This document shows, piece by piece, positions 24,852-34,915 of a DNA stretch of 44,542 nt. The notes beneath the pieces were generated by a model. The model had not been told where the DNA came from. It saw nothing but the letters and a program-made list of their open reading frames with translations, and searched no databases. The position numbers were made by a program, and so were the translations under genes. Numbering within the stretch: position 1 is the first letter of the stretch; the number at the start of each line of letters is the position of its first letter. The stretch is from an uncultured Pelagibacteraceae bacterium (GTDB lineage: Bacteria; Pseudomonadota; Alphaproteobacteria; Pelagibacterales; Pelagibacteraceae). The stretch spans positions 1 to 44,542 of the forward strand of contig CACMNK010000004.1 in the NCBI GenBank assembly GCA_902615145.1. Reading direction: 5' to 3'.

Positions 24852-26120
24852 ATGAACATACAAGAACTCAAACTTAAATCTTCAGAACAGCTAATAACTC
24901 AAGCTGAAGAATTGGGTATAGAAAATGCTAGTACGCTGAGAAAGCAGGAAATACTATTTGCAATTTTAAAAAAAGTTGCAGAAAAAGAGGAAATTACTGG
25001 AGCTGGAGTTTTACAGTTATTGCAAGATGGGTTTGGTTTTCTAAGAGCAATGGAGTCGAATTATCTCCCAGGACCTGACGATATATACGTAAGTCCAAGT
25101 CAGATCAGAAAATTTGGATTAAGAACTGGTGATACTGTAGAGGGACCGGTTAGAGCACCAAAAGAAGGTGAGAGATATTTTGCTTTACTTCAAGTTAGCA
25201 AAATTAATTTTGAAGAACCCGATAAATCTAGACACAAAATAGCATTTGACAACTTGACCCCACTCTATCCTGACAAGCAATTAATTATGGAAGTTGAAAT
25301 TACAAAACCTGATAAAAAACAAGATTTAACTCCTAGATTAATAGATTTAGTCAGTCCTATTGGTAAAGGTCAAAGATCTATAATAATTTCACCGCCTAAA
25401 GCTGGAAAAACAATGATCTTACAAAGTATAGCTAATTCAATTGCTAAAAATTACCCTGAGTGTTATTTGATTGTTTTATTAATTGATGAAAGACCTGAAG
25501 AAGTTACTGATATGCAAAGAACTGTTAAAGGAGAAGTCATAAGTTCAACTTTTGATGAACCGGCACAGCGTCACGTTGCTGTTGCAGAAATGGTTATTGA
25601 AAAAGCAAAGAGATTAACAGAACATAAAAAAGATGTAGTTATATTATTAGACTCAATTACAAGATTGGGTAGAGCATACAATGCAGTAATACCAAGTTCT
25701 GGAAAAGTCTTAACAGGTGGAGTAGACGCTAATGCTCTTCAGAGACCAAAAAGATTTTTTGGTGCAGCTAGAAATATTGAAGAAGGAGGATCTTTAACAA
25801 TAATATCTACCGCTTTAATTGATACGGGTAGCAGAATGGATGAGGTAATTTTTGAAGAATTTAAAGGTACAGGTAATAGTGAAACAGTGTTAGATAGAAA
25901 AATCGCAGATAAAAGAATATATCCTGCAATTGATATTACCAAGTCGGGAACAAGAAGAGAAGAACTGCTTTTTGAAAAGAATGACCTTCAGAAAATGAAT
26001 GTCCTGAGAAGAATAATTGCACCAATGGGTACTATGGATGCCATTGAATTTATCAGCTCTAAATTAAAAGATACCAAAAATAACGCTGAGTTTTTTAATT
26101 CAATGAATAAGCCCGCATAA
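24852..26120 (+). CDS. rho: Transcription termination factor Rho
   Basis: Hexameric RNA-dependent ATPase that ends transcription. The 422 residues are the standard short form without a large N-terminal insertion. The N-terminal helix bundle begins [22 protein letters not shown]. The RNA-binding OB fold (about 55-115) holds [25 protein letters not shown] in pieces of the usual spacing. Walker A is SPPKAGKT (180-187), followed by [12 protein letters not shown], the Walker B region [16 protein letters not shown] (Q-loop nearby) and [31 protein letters not shown] split as in the family. Confidence 0.98.
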   Translation: MNIQELKLKSSEQLITQAEELGIENASTLRKQEILFAILKKVAEKEEITGAGVLQLLQDGFGFLRAMESNYLPGPDDIYVSPSQIRKFGLRTGDTVEGPVRAPKEGERYFALLQVSKINFEEPDKSRHKIAFDNLTPLYPDKQLIMEVEITKPDKKQDLTPRLIDLVSPIGKGQRSIIISPPKAGKTMILQSIANSIAKNYPECYLIVLLIDERPEEVTDMQRTVKGEVISSTFDEPAQRHVAVAEMVIEKAKRLTEHKKDVVILLDSITRLGRAYNAVIPSSGKVLTGGVDANALQRPKRFFGAARNIEEGGSLTIISTALIDTGSRMDEVIFEEFKGTGNSETVLDRKIADKRIYPAIDITKSGTRREELLFEKNDLQKMNVLRRIIAPMGTMDAIEFISSKLKDTKNNAEFFNSMNKPA

Positions 26121-26146
26121 TTTTAATCCAATTAAAATTATTTTTT
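26118..26146 (+). terminator. AT-only intrinsic terminator after rho
   Basis: Starting at the rho stop codon, TAATTTTAAT-CCA-ATTAAAATTA forms a perfect 10-base hairpin made only of A-T pairs, followed by TTTTTT. Weak by E. coli standards but a plausible form in DNA of this composition. Confidence 0.55.
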
Positions 26147-26174
26147 CTTCATTTTGTAATATATTATTTAAATT

Positions 26175-27863
26175 ATGAGCCAACTGAGTTTGAAATTAAA
26201 AAAACTTTATGAAGAAAAAAAGTATAAAGAAATCATAAACATTATTAGTGAATTTGATGATATTAATTTAAACTCTGGGTTACTTAATTTGTTGGGAGTT
26301 TGTAAAATGCAGTATAATAACTCAGCAGAAACTTTGAAAAGTGCTATTCAAGATTTTAGGAAAGCTTATTCAAGTGAAAAAAAAACTGAAAACTCCCTAA
26401 ACGCCTTAAAAAATTTTATAAATGCATCTATTGATCTTTTTGATATCGAATTCAAATCGAATGAAATAAATTTAACAGATAATATTCTTAAAGAAATTTT
26501 TTCATATTATGATGACAATAAAGATTATTTTGAAAAAAATGATGAACTTACAAGAGCTTTAGTGAGAGCATTAGTTCGTAATGTAGATATAGAAAAAGTT
26601 ATCTATTACCTAAATAAAATCGCAGAAAAAGAAACCTCTAGTATTGATGCTTTGGCATCATATATTTATTATCAAAGTTTTACTTATAATTGGGATCAAA
26701 AAATTTTTTTAAAATATTCAAGAATCCTTGATCAAAAATTGATTACTTACCCTCAAAATAAAATAGTTAAAATAAGTGGTTCTGATAGAAAAAAAATTAA
26801 TATTGGTTTTCACTCTGCAGATATAAGATCTAGGCATTCTGTTACTCATTTTTTAAAAACTGTTCTAGTTAATTATGACAGAAATAAATTTAACATAAGT
26901 ATTTATGATGGAAATAAACCTGACAAGGAAGATTCGACAACGCGAGATTTTAAGCAATATGTAGACAATATGACTAATATTAGAAACATAGACGACATTG
27001 GGGTGATCAATTTAGTTAGAAACGATAAAATTGATATACTTATTGATCTGATGGGTCTTACATCTAATCACCGATTGTCTCTTTATAAAAATCGATTAGC
27101 CCCAACACAAATAACTTGGTGTGGTTTTCAGAATACAACTGGAATTAAAGAAATGGACTATATAATTGCAGATAAAAATTTGATTTTTGAAGATGAAAAA
27201 AAGCTATACTCTGAAAAAATTTTATACATGGAAGATATTTGGAATTGTCATTCCGGTTTTGACATACCAAGGTTACAAATAACAGCACCAATATTTGAAA
27301 ATAAATTTATAACTTTTGGATCTTTTAATAATTATAATAAAATAAATGATAGAGTTATAAAAGTTTGGTCAAAAATATTAAAAAAAGTGAAGAATTCAAA
27401 ATTAATTTTAAAATCTTCGAATGCCACTTTTAGATCTGCAATGGTTGAAAAATTTAGGAAATATGGTGTTTTAAATTCTATTGAATTTTTGTCTTTTAAG
27501 GGAAATTTTGAGGATCACTTAAATCAGTATGAAAAAATAGATATTGCATTAGATACCTTTCCTTATAATGGTGTTACAACATCCTTTGAGGCAATTTGGA
27601 TGGGCGTTCCTGTGCTTACGATGAAAGGATTTAATTATAATTCGAGAAGTGGTGAGTCTATTAATAAAAATCTTAACTTGAGGGAATTAATTGCTGAAAA
27701 TGAGAATGATTATATAAATATTGCTGTGAGTTTAGAAAAAAATGTTAAAAATCTTAAAAAGATACGTAATGTTGTTTTCGATAATGCTTTAAGTTCTCCC
27801 TTATTTGATCAAAAGAAATTTTCAAACCAATTTTTCAAATCTTTAGAAAAAATATATAATTAA
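26175..27863 (+). CDS. GT41 (O-GlcNAc transferase-like) glycosyltransferase
   Basis: The 562 residues have a helical, weakly TPR-like N-terminal part (about 1-195) and a C-terminal catalytic region of the Glyco_transf_41 (SPINDLY/OGT) type. Recognisable segments are INIGFHSADIRSRHSV (about 209), KIDILIDLMGLTSNHR, RLAPTQITWCGFQNTTG, FGSFNNYNKINDRVIKVW, and DIALDTFPYNGVTTSFEAIWMGVPVLTM with the UDP-sugar contacts. Family members transfer sugars to Ser/Thr of proteins; here the substrate is unknown. It lies between rho and mnmE, where other alphaproteobacteria have no such gene, so it is probably an insertion into a conserved block. Confidence 0.87.
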   Translation: MSQLSLKLKKLYEEKKYKEIINIISEFDDINLNSGLLNLLGVCKMQYNNSAETLKSAIQDFRKAYSSEKKTENSLNALKNFINASIDLFDIEFKSNEINLTDNILKEIFSYYDDNKDYFEKNDELTRALVRALVRNVDIEKVIYYLNKIAEKETSSIDALASYIYYQSFTYNWDQKIFLKYSRILDQKLITYPQNKIVKISGSDRKKINIGFHSADIRSRHSVTHFLKTVLVNYDRNKFNISIYDGNKPDKEDSTTRDFKQYVDNMTNIRNIDDIGVINLVRNDKIDILIDLMGLTSNHRLSLYKNRLAPTQITWCGFQNTTGIKEMDYIIADKNLIFEDEKKLYSEKILYMEDIWNCHSGFDIPRLQITAPIFENKFITFGSFNNYNKINDRVIKVWSKILKKVKNSKLILKSSNATFRSAMVEKFRKYGVLNSIEFLSFKGNFEDHLNQYEKIDIALDTFPYNGVTTSFEAIWMGVPVLTMKGFNYNSRSGESINKNLNLRELIAENENDYINIAVSLEKNVKNLKKIRNVVFDNALSSPLFDQKKFSNQFFKSLEKIYN

Positions 27864-27873
27864 CTAAATTTTT

Positions 27874-29205
27874 ATGACGATTTATGCTTTGTCGACTGGT
27901 CCAGGTGTCTCTGGAGTTGCAATTATAAGAATTTCTGGACCCGATACTTTGAAGGTAATTAAATTATTAACAAATAAAGATGTTCCAAGACCCAGAGAAG
28001 CAACTCTGAGGAAAATAAACAATATCGAGACTTCTGAACTTATAGATGAGGGAATAGTTTTGTGGTTTCCTGGCCCTGAGAGCTACACAGGCGAGGATAT
28101 GGCAGAGATACAGGTACATGGAAGCAAGGCAGTAATTGATGCAATTCATAAGAACATCTCAAATATTGAAAATTGTCGATTTGCAGAACCTGGTGAATTC
28201 ACAAAGCTTGCGTTCCAAAATGGAAAAATTGATTTATTAAAAGCGGAAAGTGTAGCCGACTTAATTTCTTCTGAAACTGAAATTCAAAGAAAGCAAGCAG
28301 TTAAAATTATGAGTGGACGTTCAGCGGATAGATTTAATTCATTAAGAGAAAAGCTTTTACAAATTTTATCTCACGTTGAAGCTAAAATAGATTTTCCAGA
28401 TGAAGATTTGCCAAAAGATATTCTAAATAAAATTAAAAAAAATACAGATGAAGTTTTAAAAGATATAGAAAAGATTTTGAATGACCAAAAAACAGGAGAG
28501 AGAATTAGGGAGGGATTTAAAATTGCAATTCTAGGACCAACTAATGCTGGTAAGTCTAGCTTAATAAATCATTTATCAAATAAAGATGTTGCAATAGTTT
28601 CTGAAATCGCTGGAACAACAAGAGATGTTATAGAAACTCATCTTAATATAGATGGTTATCCAGTAATAGTTTCAGATACTGCAGGTATAAGAGAATCTGT
28701 AGACGACATTGAAAAAAAAGGGATCAAATTATCTCTAAACAGAGCCGAAGAGGCAGACCTGAAATTAGTAGTCGTAGATGCCAAAAACACTGATTTTACT
28801 GATTCTTTAAAGGGTTTATTAGACGATAAAGCAATTTTAGTTTTAAATAAATCCGATCTTTTAGAAAAAGATATTGATCCAGAAATAAAGAGTATAAATC
28901 ACGTTTTAATATCAATAAAAAATAATTTAAATATCGATAAACTAATTCAAAAAATAAAAAACACATTAAAAAATAAATTTATAACAAGTGATGATATTCT
29001 TATTACTAGAGAGCGACATAGACAACATCTTGAGCAATGTGCATCTCATTTAAAAAAATTTAATGAAAAAAAGCAAGTTGAAGATTTTGACATTGCAGCT
29101 GAAGATTTAAGACTAGCAGCACGACATCTTGGCATGATAGTCGGAAAGGTTGATGTCGAAGAGATTTTAGGTAATATTTTTAATGATTTTTGCATAGGAA
29201 AATAA
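27874..29205 (+). CDS. mnmE: tRNA modification GTPase MnmE
   Basis: With MnmG, makes the (carboxymethyl)aminomethyl group at U34 of certain tRNAs. The 443 residues have the formyl-THF-binding N-domain (IYALSTGPGVSGVAIIRISG, FPGPESYTGEDMAEIQVHGS), the helical domain, and an inserted G domain with P-loop GPTNAGKSS (about 220), switch AGTTRD, DTAGI and NKSD. The C-terminus ends in the essential CIGK motif. It starts 10 bases after the GT41 gene. Confidence 0.97.
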   Translation: MTIYALSTGPGVSGVAIIRISGPDTLKVIKLLTNKDVPRPREATLRKINNIETSELIDEGIVLWFPGPESYTGEDMAEIQVHGSKAVIDAIHKNISNIENCRFAEPGEFTKLAFQNGKIDLLKAESVADLISSETEIQRKQAVKIMSGRSADRFNSLREKLLQILSHVEAKIDFPDEDLPKDILNKIKKNTDEVLKDIEKILNDQKTGERIREGFKIAILGPTNAGKSSLINHLSNKDVAIVSEIAGTTRDVIETHLNIDGYPVIVSDTAGIRESVDDIEKKGIKLSLNRAEEADLKLVVVDAKNTDFTDSLKGLLDDKAILVLNKSDLLEKDIDPEIKSINHVLISIKNNLNIDKLIQKIKNTLKNKFITSDDILITRERHRQHLEQCASHLKKFNEKKQVEDFDIAAEDLRLAARHLGMIVGKVDVEEILGNIFNDFCIGK

Positions 29206-29314
29206 AAAAATATTACTACTCTTCAAACATTATTGTCAATTTACCCTGATAAATAGCATTTAATAGAAAAAATACAAAACTTGTAAATATTTTATTCGAA
29301 TATAGATTTACATC

Positions 29315-31186
29315 ATGAAAAAAAATTTATCTTTTGATGTAGTAGTAATTGGAGGAGGCCATGCAGGCTGTGAAGCAGCTGCAGCATCTGCTCGACTTGG
29401 TGTTAACACTGCCTTGTTCACTCACAATAAAAATACTATAGGAGAAATGTCATGTAATCCTGCAATAGGTGGTTTAGGAAAAGGTCATCTGGTTAGAGAA
29501 ATTGATGCTTTAGATGGGGTCATGGGCGAGGTAGCTGATAAGTCTGGAATACAGTTTAGACTGTTAAATAGAAGTCGGGGTCCAGCAGTAAGAGGACCAA
29601 GAACTCAATCTGACAGATCATTATATCGAAAATTTATGCAAGAAAAACTTGTAAACTACTGTAATTTAACGATTTTTTCTGATCCTGTAATTAAGTTTAT
29701 TTTTAATAATAATGAAATAAATGGATTTTTAACCTTAAAAGGTAACAAAGTAAGTTGTAACAGGTTAATACTTACAACCGGCACATTTTTAAATGGTTTG
29801 ATACATATTGGTGATGAGAGAACTCCTGCTGGTCGATTTAATGAAAAGCCAAGTACTGGTTTAAGTGAACAGTTAAAGAAATATAATTTTAAGATAGGCA
29901 GATTAAAAACTGGAACACCGCCAAGGTTAGATTCTAGAACTATTAATTTTCAAAAATTGGAAAAACAATCTGCGGATGATGATCCTTACTTTTTTTCTTT
30001 CTTAACAAAAAAAAATCTAAACAAACAAGTATCTTGCTCTATGACTTATACTAATGAAAAAGTTCATAAGATTATTGAAAAGAATTTATCTAAAAGTGCA
30101 ATGTACTCTGGCAACATACAGGGTGTAGGTCCAAGATATTGTCCTTCAATAGAGGATAAGATTGTAAAATTTGCTGATAAGACCAGACATCAGATATTTT
30201 TAGAGCCAGAGGGCCTTAATGATCATACGATTTATCCAAATGGTATATCAACATCTCTACCAGAGGTTGTTCAACATGAAATACTTAATAATATCAGTGG
30301 TTTAGAATCTGTTAAAGTTATACGTCCTGGATATGCAATAGAATACGATTATATTGATCCTAGAGAACTTTTTTTGACATTAGAAACAAAGAAAATAAAG
30401 AATCTATTCCTTGCAGGTCAAATTAATGGCACTACAGGCTACGAAGAGGCTGCAGCTCAAGGGCTTATAGCTGGGATTAATGCCGCTCTCTCGCTAAAAA
30501 AAATGGAGCCTTTTATCCTTGATAGATCCGATGCTTATATCGGAGTAATGATAGATGATTTAGTTACCAAGGGTGTTGCTGAGCCTTATAGAATGTTTAC
30601 ATCAAGAGCTGAATACAGATTAAGTCTCAGATCTGATAATGCTGATCTAAGACTTACTCACAAGGGAATTAATATTGGATTAATTTCTGATATTAGAAAA
30701 GAGATATTTGAGGATAAATTCCAAAAATTGAGTAAAATATCAATGCAGATGTCTAATTTTAATATTTCTCCCTCAAGAGCTGCAAAATTTGGTATTAAAA
30801 TAGCTAAAGACGGTGTATTTCGATCAGCTGAACAGATTTTAACCCAAAGAACGGTTAATATGAGTAAAATTAGAGATATATGGCCTGAAATTTTAGATCA
30901 TGGTGCAGATATAGACGAGCAAATAGAGATTAATTCCCATTATAGAGGATATCTAAAAAAGCAAAAAGCAGATATTCTTGCATTTAAAAGAGATGAGAAT
31001 TTAACTATACCGGATAATATTGATTACGACCAATTTTCTGGTTTATCTAACGAGGTGAAATCGAAATTCAAAGAAATCAAGCCTAAAACTATGGGTCAGG
31101 CCCTTAGAATTGATGGAATTACACCGGCAGCAGTATATATTTTGTTGTCACACGTCAAAAGAAAGTCTATTAAGCATATAGCTTGA
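29315..31186 (+). CDS. mnmG: tRNA uridine-5-carboxymethylaminomethyl synthesis enzyme MnmG
   Basis: FAD-binding partner of MnmE (formerly GidA). The 623 residues begin [23 protein letters not shown], the FAD fold, followed by [22 protein letters not shown] and [14 protein letters not shown], both universal. A central [12 protein letters not shown] contains the second signature, and [18 protein letters not shown] the third. The 109-base gap upstream shows a TATAGA box 8 bases before the ATG and no clear hairpin. The TGA overlaps the rsmG ATG (TGATG). Confidence 0.97.
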   Translation: MKKNLSFDVVVIGGGHAGCEAAAASARLGVNTALFTHNKNTIGEMSCNPAIGGLGKGHLVREIDALDGVMGEVADKSGIQFRLLNRSRGPAVRGPRTQSDRSLYRKFMQEKLVNYCNLTIFSDPVIKFIFNNNEINGFLTLKGNKVSCNRLILTTGTFLNGLIHIGDERTPAGRFNEKPSTGLSEQLKKYNFKIGRLKTGTPPRLDSRTINFQKLEKQSADDDPYFFSFLTKKNLNKQVSCSMTYTNEKVHKIIEKNLSKSAMYSGNIQGVGPRYCPSIEDKIVKFADKTRHQIFLEPEGLNDHTIYPNGISTSLPEVVQHEILNNISGLESVKVIRPGYAIEYDYIDPRELFLTLETKKIKNLFLAGQINGTTGYEEAAAQGLIAGINAALSLKKMEPFILDRSDAYIGVMIDDLVTKGVAEPYRMFTSRAEYRLSLRSDNADLRLTHKGINIGLISDIRKEIFEDKFQKLSKISMQMSNFNISPSRAAKFGIKIAKDGVFRSAEQILTQRTVNMSKIRDIWPEILDHGADIDEQIEINSHYRGYLKKQKADILAFKRDENLTIPDNIDYDQFSGLSNEVKSKFKEIKPKTMGQALRIDGITPAAVYILLSHVKRKSIKHIA

Positions 31187-31833
31187 TGGATAAATCAATT
31201 TTAAATTTTTACTCAAAAATCCCAATCCCTAAAGTTTCACGTGAAACCTGTTCTGATCTTGAAAGTTTAATTTCAATGATAAAGCAAAAAAACGATCAAA
31301 TTAATATAATTAGTAAAAAAACCGCAGAAATAAAACAAATACGACAAAGACATATACTAGATTCGGCACAAATTATTGATTTTATTGATTTAAATAGTAA
31401 TACAACCTCTGATTTAGGTACGGGAGGTGGGATGCCAGGACTTGTTATAGCAATTGTCATGAAAACGATTAAAAATTCATTAAAAATAAATCTCTATGAA
31501 AAAAGTCATCATAAATGTGTTTTTTTGAAAGATGTCTCAAAAAAATTAAACCTAAATACAGAAATTATTCAAAAAGATATATTTACACTTAAGAACATTG
31601 AAACAGGAACCATAATATCAAGAGCATTTAAACCTATGCCCATAATTTTGGATCTAGTAAATAAAAATTTTTGGCAATTCAATAATCTAATCTTATTTAT
31701 GGGAAAAAGTGGCAGAAAAATTTTAGGTGAAACCTTAAAAATTTGGGATCTGGATTATAAAGAAAAAAAAAGCATAACTAACGCCGACTCATTTATAATC
31801 AACATTAAAAAGATAAAAAAAAAAAATTTGTGA
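31186..31833 (+). CDS. rsmG: 16S rRNA (guanine527-N7)-methyltransferase
   Basis: Methylates G527 of 16S rRNA (formerly GidB). From the ATG at 31186 the protein has 215 residues; a TTG one codon earlier is not needed. VSRETCSDLESLI near the N-terminus and QIRQRHILDSAQI are typical, and SDLGTGGGMPGLVIAI is the SAM loop. SRAFKPMPIILDLV ends the Rossmann core. Codons for VSRET are the parS site. The gene is coupled on both sides (TGATG with mnmG, GTGA with parA). Confidence 0.95.
   Translation: MDKSILNFYSKIPIPKVSRETCSDLESLISMIKQKNDQINIISKKTAEIKQIRQRHILDSAQIIDFIDLNSNTTSDLGTGGGMPGLVIAIVMKTIKNSLKINLYEKSHHKCVFLKDVSKKLNLNTEIIQKDIFTLKNIETGTIISRAFKPMPIILDLVNKNFWQFNNLILFMGKSGRKILGETLKIWDLDYKEKKSITNADSFIINIKKIKKKNL
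31234..31247. promoter_or_regulatory. parS centromere site inside rsmG
   Basis: GTTTCACGTGAAAC is a perfect 14-base palindrome identical to the core of the bacterial chromosomal parS consensus (tGTTTCACGTGAAACa); the outer bases here are A and C. It is read in frame as VSRET of RsmG. It is about 600 bases upstream of parA and about 9 kb from the candidate origin. Confidence 0.88.
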
Positions 31834-32624
31834 AAATAATTTCAATAATAAATCAAAAGGGTGGAGTTGGCAAAACAACTACAGTAATCAATTTGGCATC
31901 AGCTCTAACTCAACAAAATAAAAAAATTTTAGTTATTGATTTAGATCCTCAAGGAAATGCTACCACTGGATTAGGATTATCTAATACTAATCAATCAGAT
32001 CAAACAATTTATGGAATCTTAAATGGAACTATGTCAATCTCGAATGTTATTAAAAAGACAAAATTTGAAAATCTCGATTTGATAACATCCAATGTAGATT
32101 TATCAGGTTTAGAAGTCGAAACAGCTGGTGATAGCGATAGAGCTTTCATTTTAAAGAGCAAATTAACCGCTTATTTAAACGATTCTAGAGGACTATATGA
32201 TTATGTGCTTATTGATTGTCCTCCTTCCTTAAGTTTACTAACAGTGATGGCTTTAGTATCATCAAACTCTCTTTTAGTTCCCCTTCAAACAGAATTTTTT
32301 GCATTAGAGGGTCTGACACAACTTATGAAGACGATTGACAGAATAAAAGTAAATCTTAATCCGTCTTTAGAAATTCAAGGAATACTTTTAACGATGTATG
32401 ATAGAAGAAATAAGTTGTCTTCTCAGGTAGAACATGAGGCACGTGATTATTTTAAAGATAAAGTTTATCAAACAGTGATACCAAGAAATGTAAGATTATC
32501 TGAAGCACCTTCACATGGTGTACCTGTGCTTATATATGATAAAAGTTGTCCAGGTAGTAAATCTTATTACAATTTTACCGATGAATTCATTGAACAAGAA
32601 AATAAAATGGGGAGTGTAGCATAA
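31830..32624 (+). CDS. parA: Chromosome partitioning ATPase ParA
   Basis: Deviant Walker ATPase that positions ParB-bound origins. The start is GTG at 31830, overlapping the rsmG TGA as GTGA. The 264 residues begin MKIISIINQKGGVGKTTT, with the signature lysine of the KGGVGKT motif. DLDPQGNATTGLGL, YDYVLIDCPPSLSLLTV and the C-terminal PRNVRLSEAPSHG are characteristic of chromosomal ParA/Soj, as opposed to plasmid forms. Confidence 0.97.
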   Translation: MKIISIINQKGGVGKTTTVINLASALTQQNKKILVIDLDPQGNATTGLGLSNTNQSDQTIYGILNGTMSISNVIKKTKFENLDLITSNVDLSGLEVETAGDSDRAFILKSKLTAYLNDSRGLYDYVLIDCPPSLSLLTVMALVSSNSLLVPLQTEFFALEGLTQLMKTIDRIKVNLNPSLEIQGILLTMYDRRNKLSSQVEHEARDYFKDKVYQTVIPRNVRLSEAPSHGVPVLIYDKSCPGSKSYYNFTDEFIEQENKMGSVA

Positions 32625-33466
32625 TGAATTCACAAATAAAAAAAGGTTTAGGTCGAGGTTTATCATCTTTAATCGGTGAAACTAGAGTAGAGGTAAAAAC
32701 TAATAAACTTTCACTGAGTGATATCATTCCAAATAAATTTCAACCAAGAAAAGTTTTTGAGGGAGAAAACTTACAAGATCTGACTAATTCAATAAAAGAA
32801 CGAGGTGTGATTCAGCCAATCATTGTAAGAAAGTCAAATTCTGATAACTCTAAGTACGAGATTATTGCAGGAGAGAGACGATGGCTTGCAGCAAGAAAGG
32901 CAGGTTTGCATGATATCCCTGTGGTTGTCACTGAGGCGGATGATTTGAAATCACTTGAGTTTGCCATAGTTGAAAATGTACAAAGACATGATTTAAATCC
33001 TCTGGAAGAGGCTCAGGGATATAAAAGATTAATTGACGAATTTTCCTATGATCAAGAAAAAGTTTCCAAATTTATCGGTAAAAGCAGAAGTTATATTACT
33101 AATTCCTTAAGATTACTGAATCTACCAGCAGATGTTCTTAGCTATCTTGAACTAAGAAAAATCACGCCTGGTCATGCTAAGATTCTTGTCGGTCTAGATA
33201 ATGCGAGTTTTATTGCTAGTAAGATTATAGACAAGAAGTTATCCGTAAGACAATCAGAAAATTTTGTAAAATTATTTAAAAAATCTAAAAAAATAAATTT
33301 ACATAAAGATCCAAACATAAAAAATCTAGAAGAAACTATTTCGAATAAAATTGGACTTAACGTATCAATAAAAAGTAATAAAAGAAATAAAGGCTCAATT
33401 ACAATTTCATTTCATGACAGTGATCAATTAAATAAACTAATTGATATTATAAAAAATAATTATTAA
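32624..33466 (+). CDS. parB: Chromosome partitioning protein ParB
   Basis: CTP-dependent clamp that loads at parS. The 280 residues have an N-terminal KKGLGRGLSSLIGE (ParA-contact type), then SLSDIIPNKFQPRKVFEGENLQDLTNSI. The CTP pocket motifs follow: IIAGERRWLAARKAGL and ENVQRHDLNPLEEAQGY. A helix-turn-helix around FIGKSRSYITNSLRLLNLP binds parS, and a C-terminal dimer domain ends the protein. TAATG overlap with parA. Its partner site is in rsmG. Confidence 0.97.
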   Translation: MNSQIKKGLGRGLSSLIGETRVEVKTNKLSLSDIIPNKFQPRKVFEGENLQDLTNSIKERGVIQPIIVRKSNSDNSKYEIIAGERRWLAARKAGLHDIPVVVTEADDLKSLEFAIVENVQRHDLNPLEEAQGYKRLIDEFSYDQEKVSKFIGKSRSYITNSLRLLNLPADVLSYLELRKITPGHAKILVGLDNASFIASKIIDKKLSVRQSENFVKLFKKSKKINLHKDPNIKNLEETISNKIGLNVSIKSNKRNKGSITISFHDSDQLNKLIDIIKNNY

Positions 33467-33471
33467 AAAAA

Positions 33472-34458
33472 TTAAGCTGATTTCTCTAGTAAAAAGTTTG
33501 TTGTTAGATTTATTGAATTGACCGAATTTTTCTTTATTTGATACTCAATGTCATTTATTTCTATAATCAAATTTTTTAATCTAATGATTGACCACATATT
33601 TATTTGATCTTTTACAATACTTTTGTCTTTCCAAAAAATTGGTGGCTTTGCATTATCTATTGTTGCATTAATATTTTTATTTAATTGAAATTGGGTTACA
33701 AGATTTAAAAGATCTTTTGCTTTCTTGAGCAAAGTTCGAATAATAACAATACAATCTTCATTTGAAAAAATATTATCGTTAAGGATATTAAATAATTTTT
33801 TTTGATTTTTAACTAAACAACTATTAATTAACTCATTTACGCTATGATTTTCTGAGAGATTAATGATTTTAAAAACTTCCTCATTATTTATCTTTTTTTT
33901 GTCTTTTAAATAAAGTTCAATTTTTTCTATTTCATTTAATAGATTTTTTCTGTCACTAGCACATTTTCCTACCAAAATACTAACACATTCATTTGATAAC
34001 AATATTTTTCTTTCTCTTAATGCCTGTCGAGCAATCCTCAGAAGAGTATCAAAATTATCTGGATAGAATGCAATTGATACTAATTTTTTTTTTGATTTTT
34101 CAAAAAAGTTTCTTAACTTAGATTTTTTCTCTAAAGCTTCTGAGTTAAGTATAAATATTATATCATTTATATTCCTATCAATTAACTGTTCAACAACCAT
34201 GATTATTTTATCTGTACACCTATTTATTATTATAATTTTATCATTATCGAAAAATGATTTATTTAGATTGTCCGCAAAAAATTCTTCGGTGTTATCAATT
34301 ACTTGTTTTTCATCGTAATGTTTACCTTTTATGTTAAATTTATTTGTAATTTTTTTGATTTCCTCGATCTTATATCCTTCGTTTTTACCATGAAATAACA
34401 AGAAATTTGTAATCTCAAAATTCAATTTATTTAACTCAAAATATTTTAAGATCATCAC
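33472..34458 (-). CDS. holA: DNA polymerase III delta subunit
   Basis: Clamp-loader subunit that opens the beta clamp. The 328 residues are divergent but have the pattern of HolA: NFLLFHGKNEGYKIEEIKK at the start of the AAA-like fold without a P-loop, then DNLNKSFFDNDKIIIINRCTD and FVEKSKKKLVSIAFYPDN-like core (FFEKSKKKL is seen), and a C-terminal helical collar. Position next to lptE and leuS, and convergent with parB, is the conserved alphaproteobacterial context and supports the call. Confidence 0.88.
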   Translation of the reverse strand: MMILKYFELNKLNFEITNFLLFHGKNEGYKIEEIKKITNKFNIKGKHYDEKQVIDNTEEFFADNLNKSFFDNDKIIIINRCTDKIIMVVEQLIDRNINDIIFILNSEALEKKSKLRNFFEKSKKKLVSIAFYPDNFDTLLRIARQALRERKILLSNECVSILVGKCASDRKNLLNEIEKIELYLKDKKKINNEEVFKIINLSENHSVNELINSCLVKNQKKLFNILNDNIFSNEDCIVIIRTLLKKAKDLLNLVTQFQLNKNINATIDNAKPPIFWKDKSIVKDQINMWSIIRLKNLIIEINDIEYQIKKNSVNSINLTTNFLLEKSA

Positions 34459-34910
34459 ATTTGTGAAATTTGGCTTATTAAACTATTTATTATTAGATTT
34501 GTAGCGTTTTCTTTTTTTATCTTTTCTAAATTACTTTCTTCAAACTTGTTACTAAAATTTTTAATTAAAAAATCTTCTTTGAATTTAAGAGTATTTAATT
34601 TGTCCCCTTTTTTAACTTGAAAAGCTATTTCAATAATTACTAAATAATTTGTTGTTTTTCCCGAGAGATTTTTTGATTTAGAGACTTTATTATATGATGA
34701 TGTAGATGAAATAGAAATTTTTTTTTCATTTTTTGTTGTTTGATATTTTTTTAATTTTTTATCTATTAAATTATTGATTTCTGGATCTCCACTGAAATCA
34801 ATTTTTTCAATAAAAAAATTGTAATTATTTTTGCTAGAATAAATTGGTGAGTAATCACAACTTAACATTAGAAATGGAATAAATATAAATATGTAAAAGT
34901 ATTTTCTCAT
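34455..34910 (-). CDS. lptE: LPS-assembly lipoprotein LptE
   Basis: Outer-membrane lipoprotein plug of LptD. The 151 residues begin with a lipoprotein signal MRKYFYIFIFIPFLMLSC, lipobox LMLSC, with Cys18 as the acylation site. YSPIYSSKNNYNFFIEKIDFSGDPEIN fits the LptE pattern (Y-x-P-h-Y). The leuS-lptE-holA order is shared widely by proteobacteria. Start overlaps nothing; the stop overlaps the holA ATG by 4 bases. Confidence 0.87.
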   Translation of the reverse strand: MRKYFYIFIFIPFLMLSCDYSPIYSSKNNYNFFIEKIDFSGDPEINNLIDKKLKKYQTTKNEKKISISSTSSYNKVSKSKNLSGKTTNYLVIIEIAFQVKKGDKLNTLKFKEDFLIKNFSNKFEESNLEKIKKENATNLIINSLISQISQM

Positions 34911-34915
34911 TAATG

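Noticed and set aside
29206..29314. RNA gene or riboswitch in the mnmE-mnmG gap
   Set aside because: The 109 bases are AT-rich with no stable paired structure visible; only promoter-like elements are seen.
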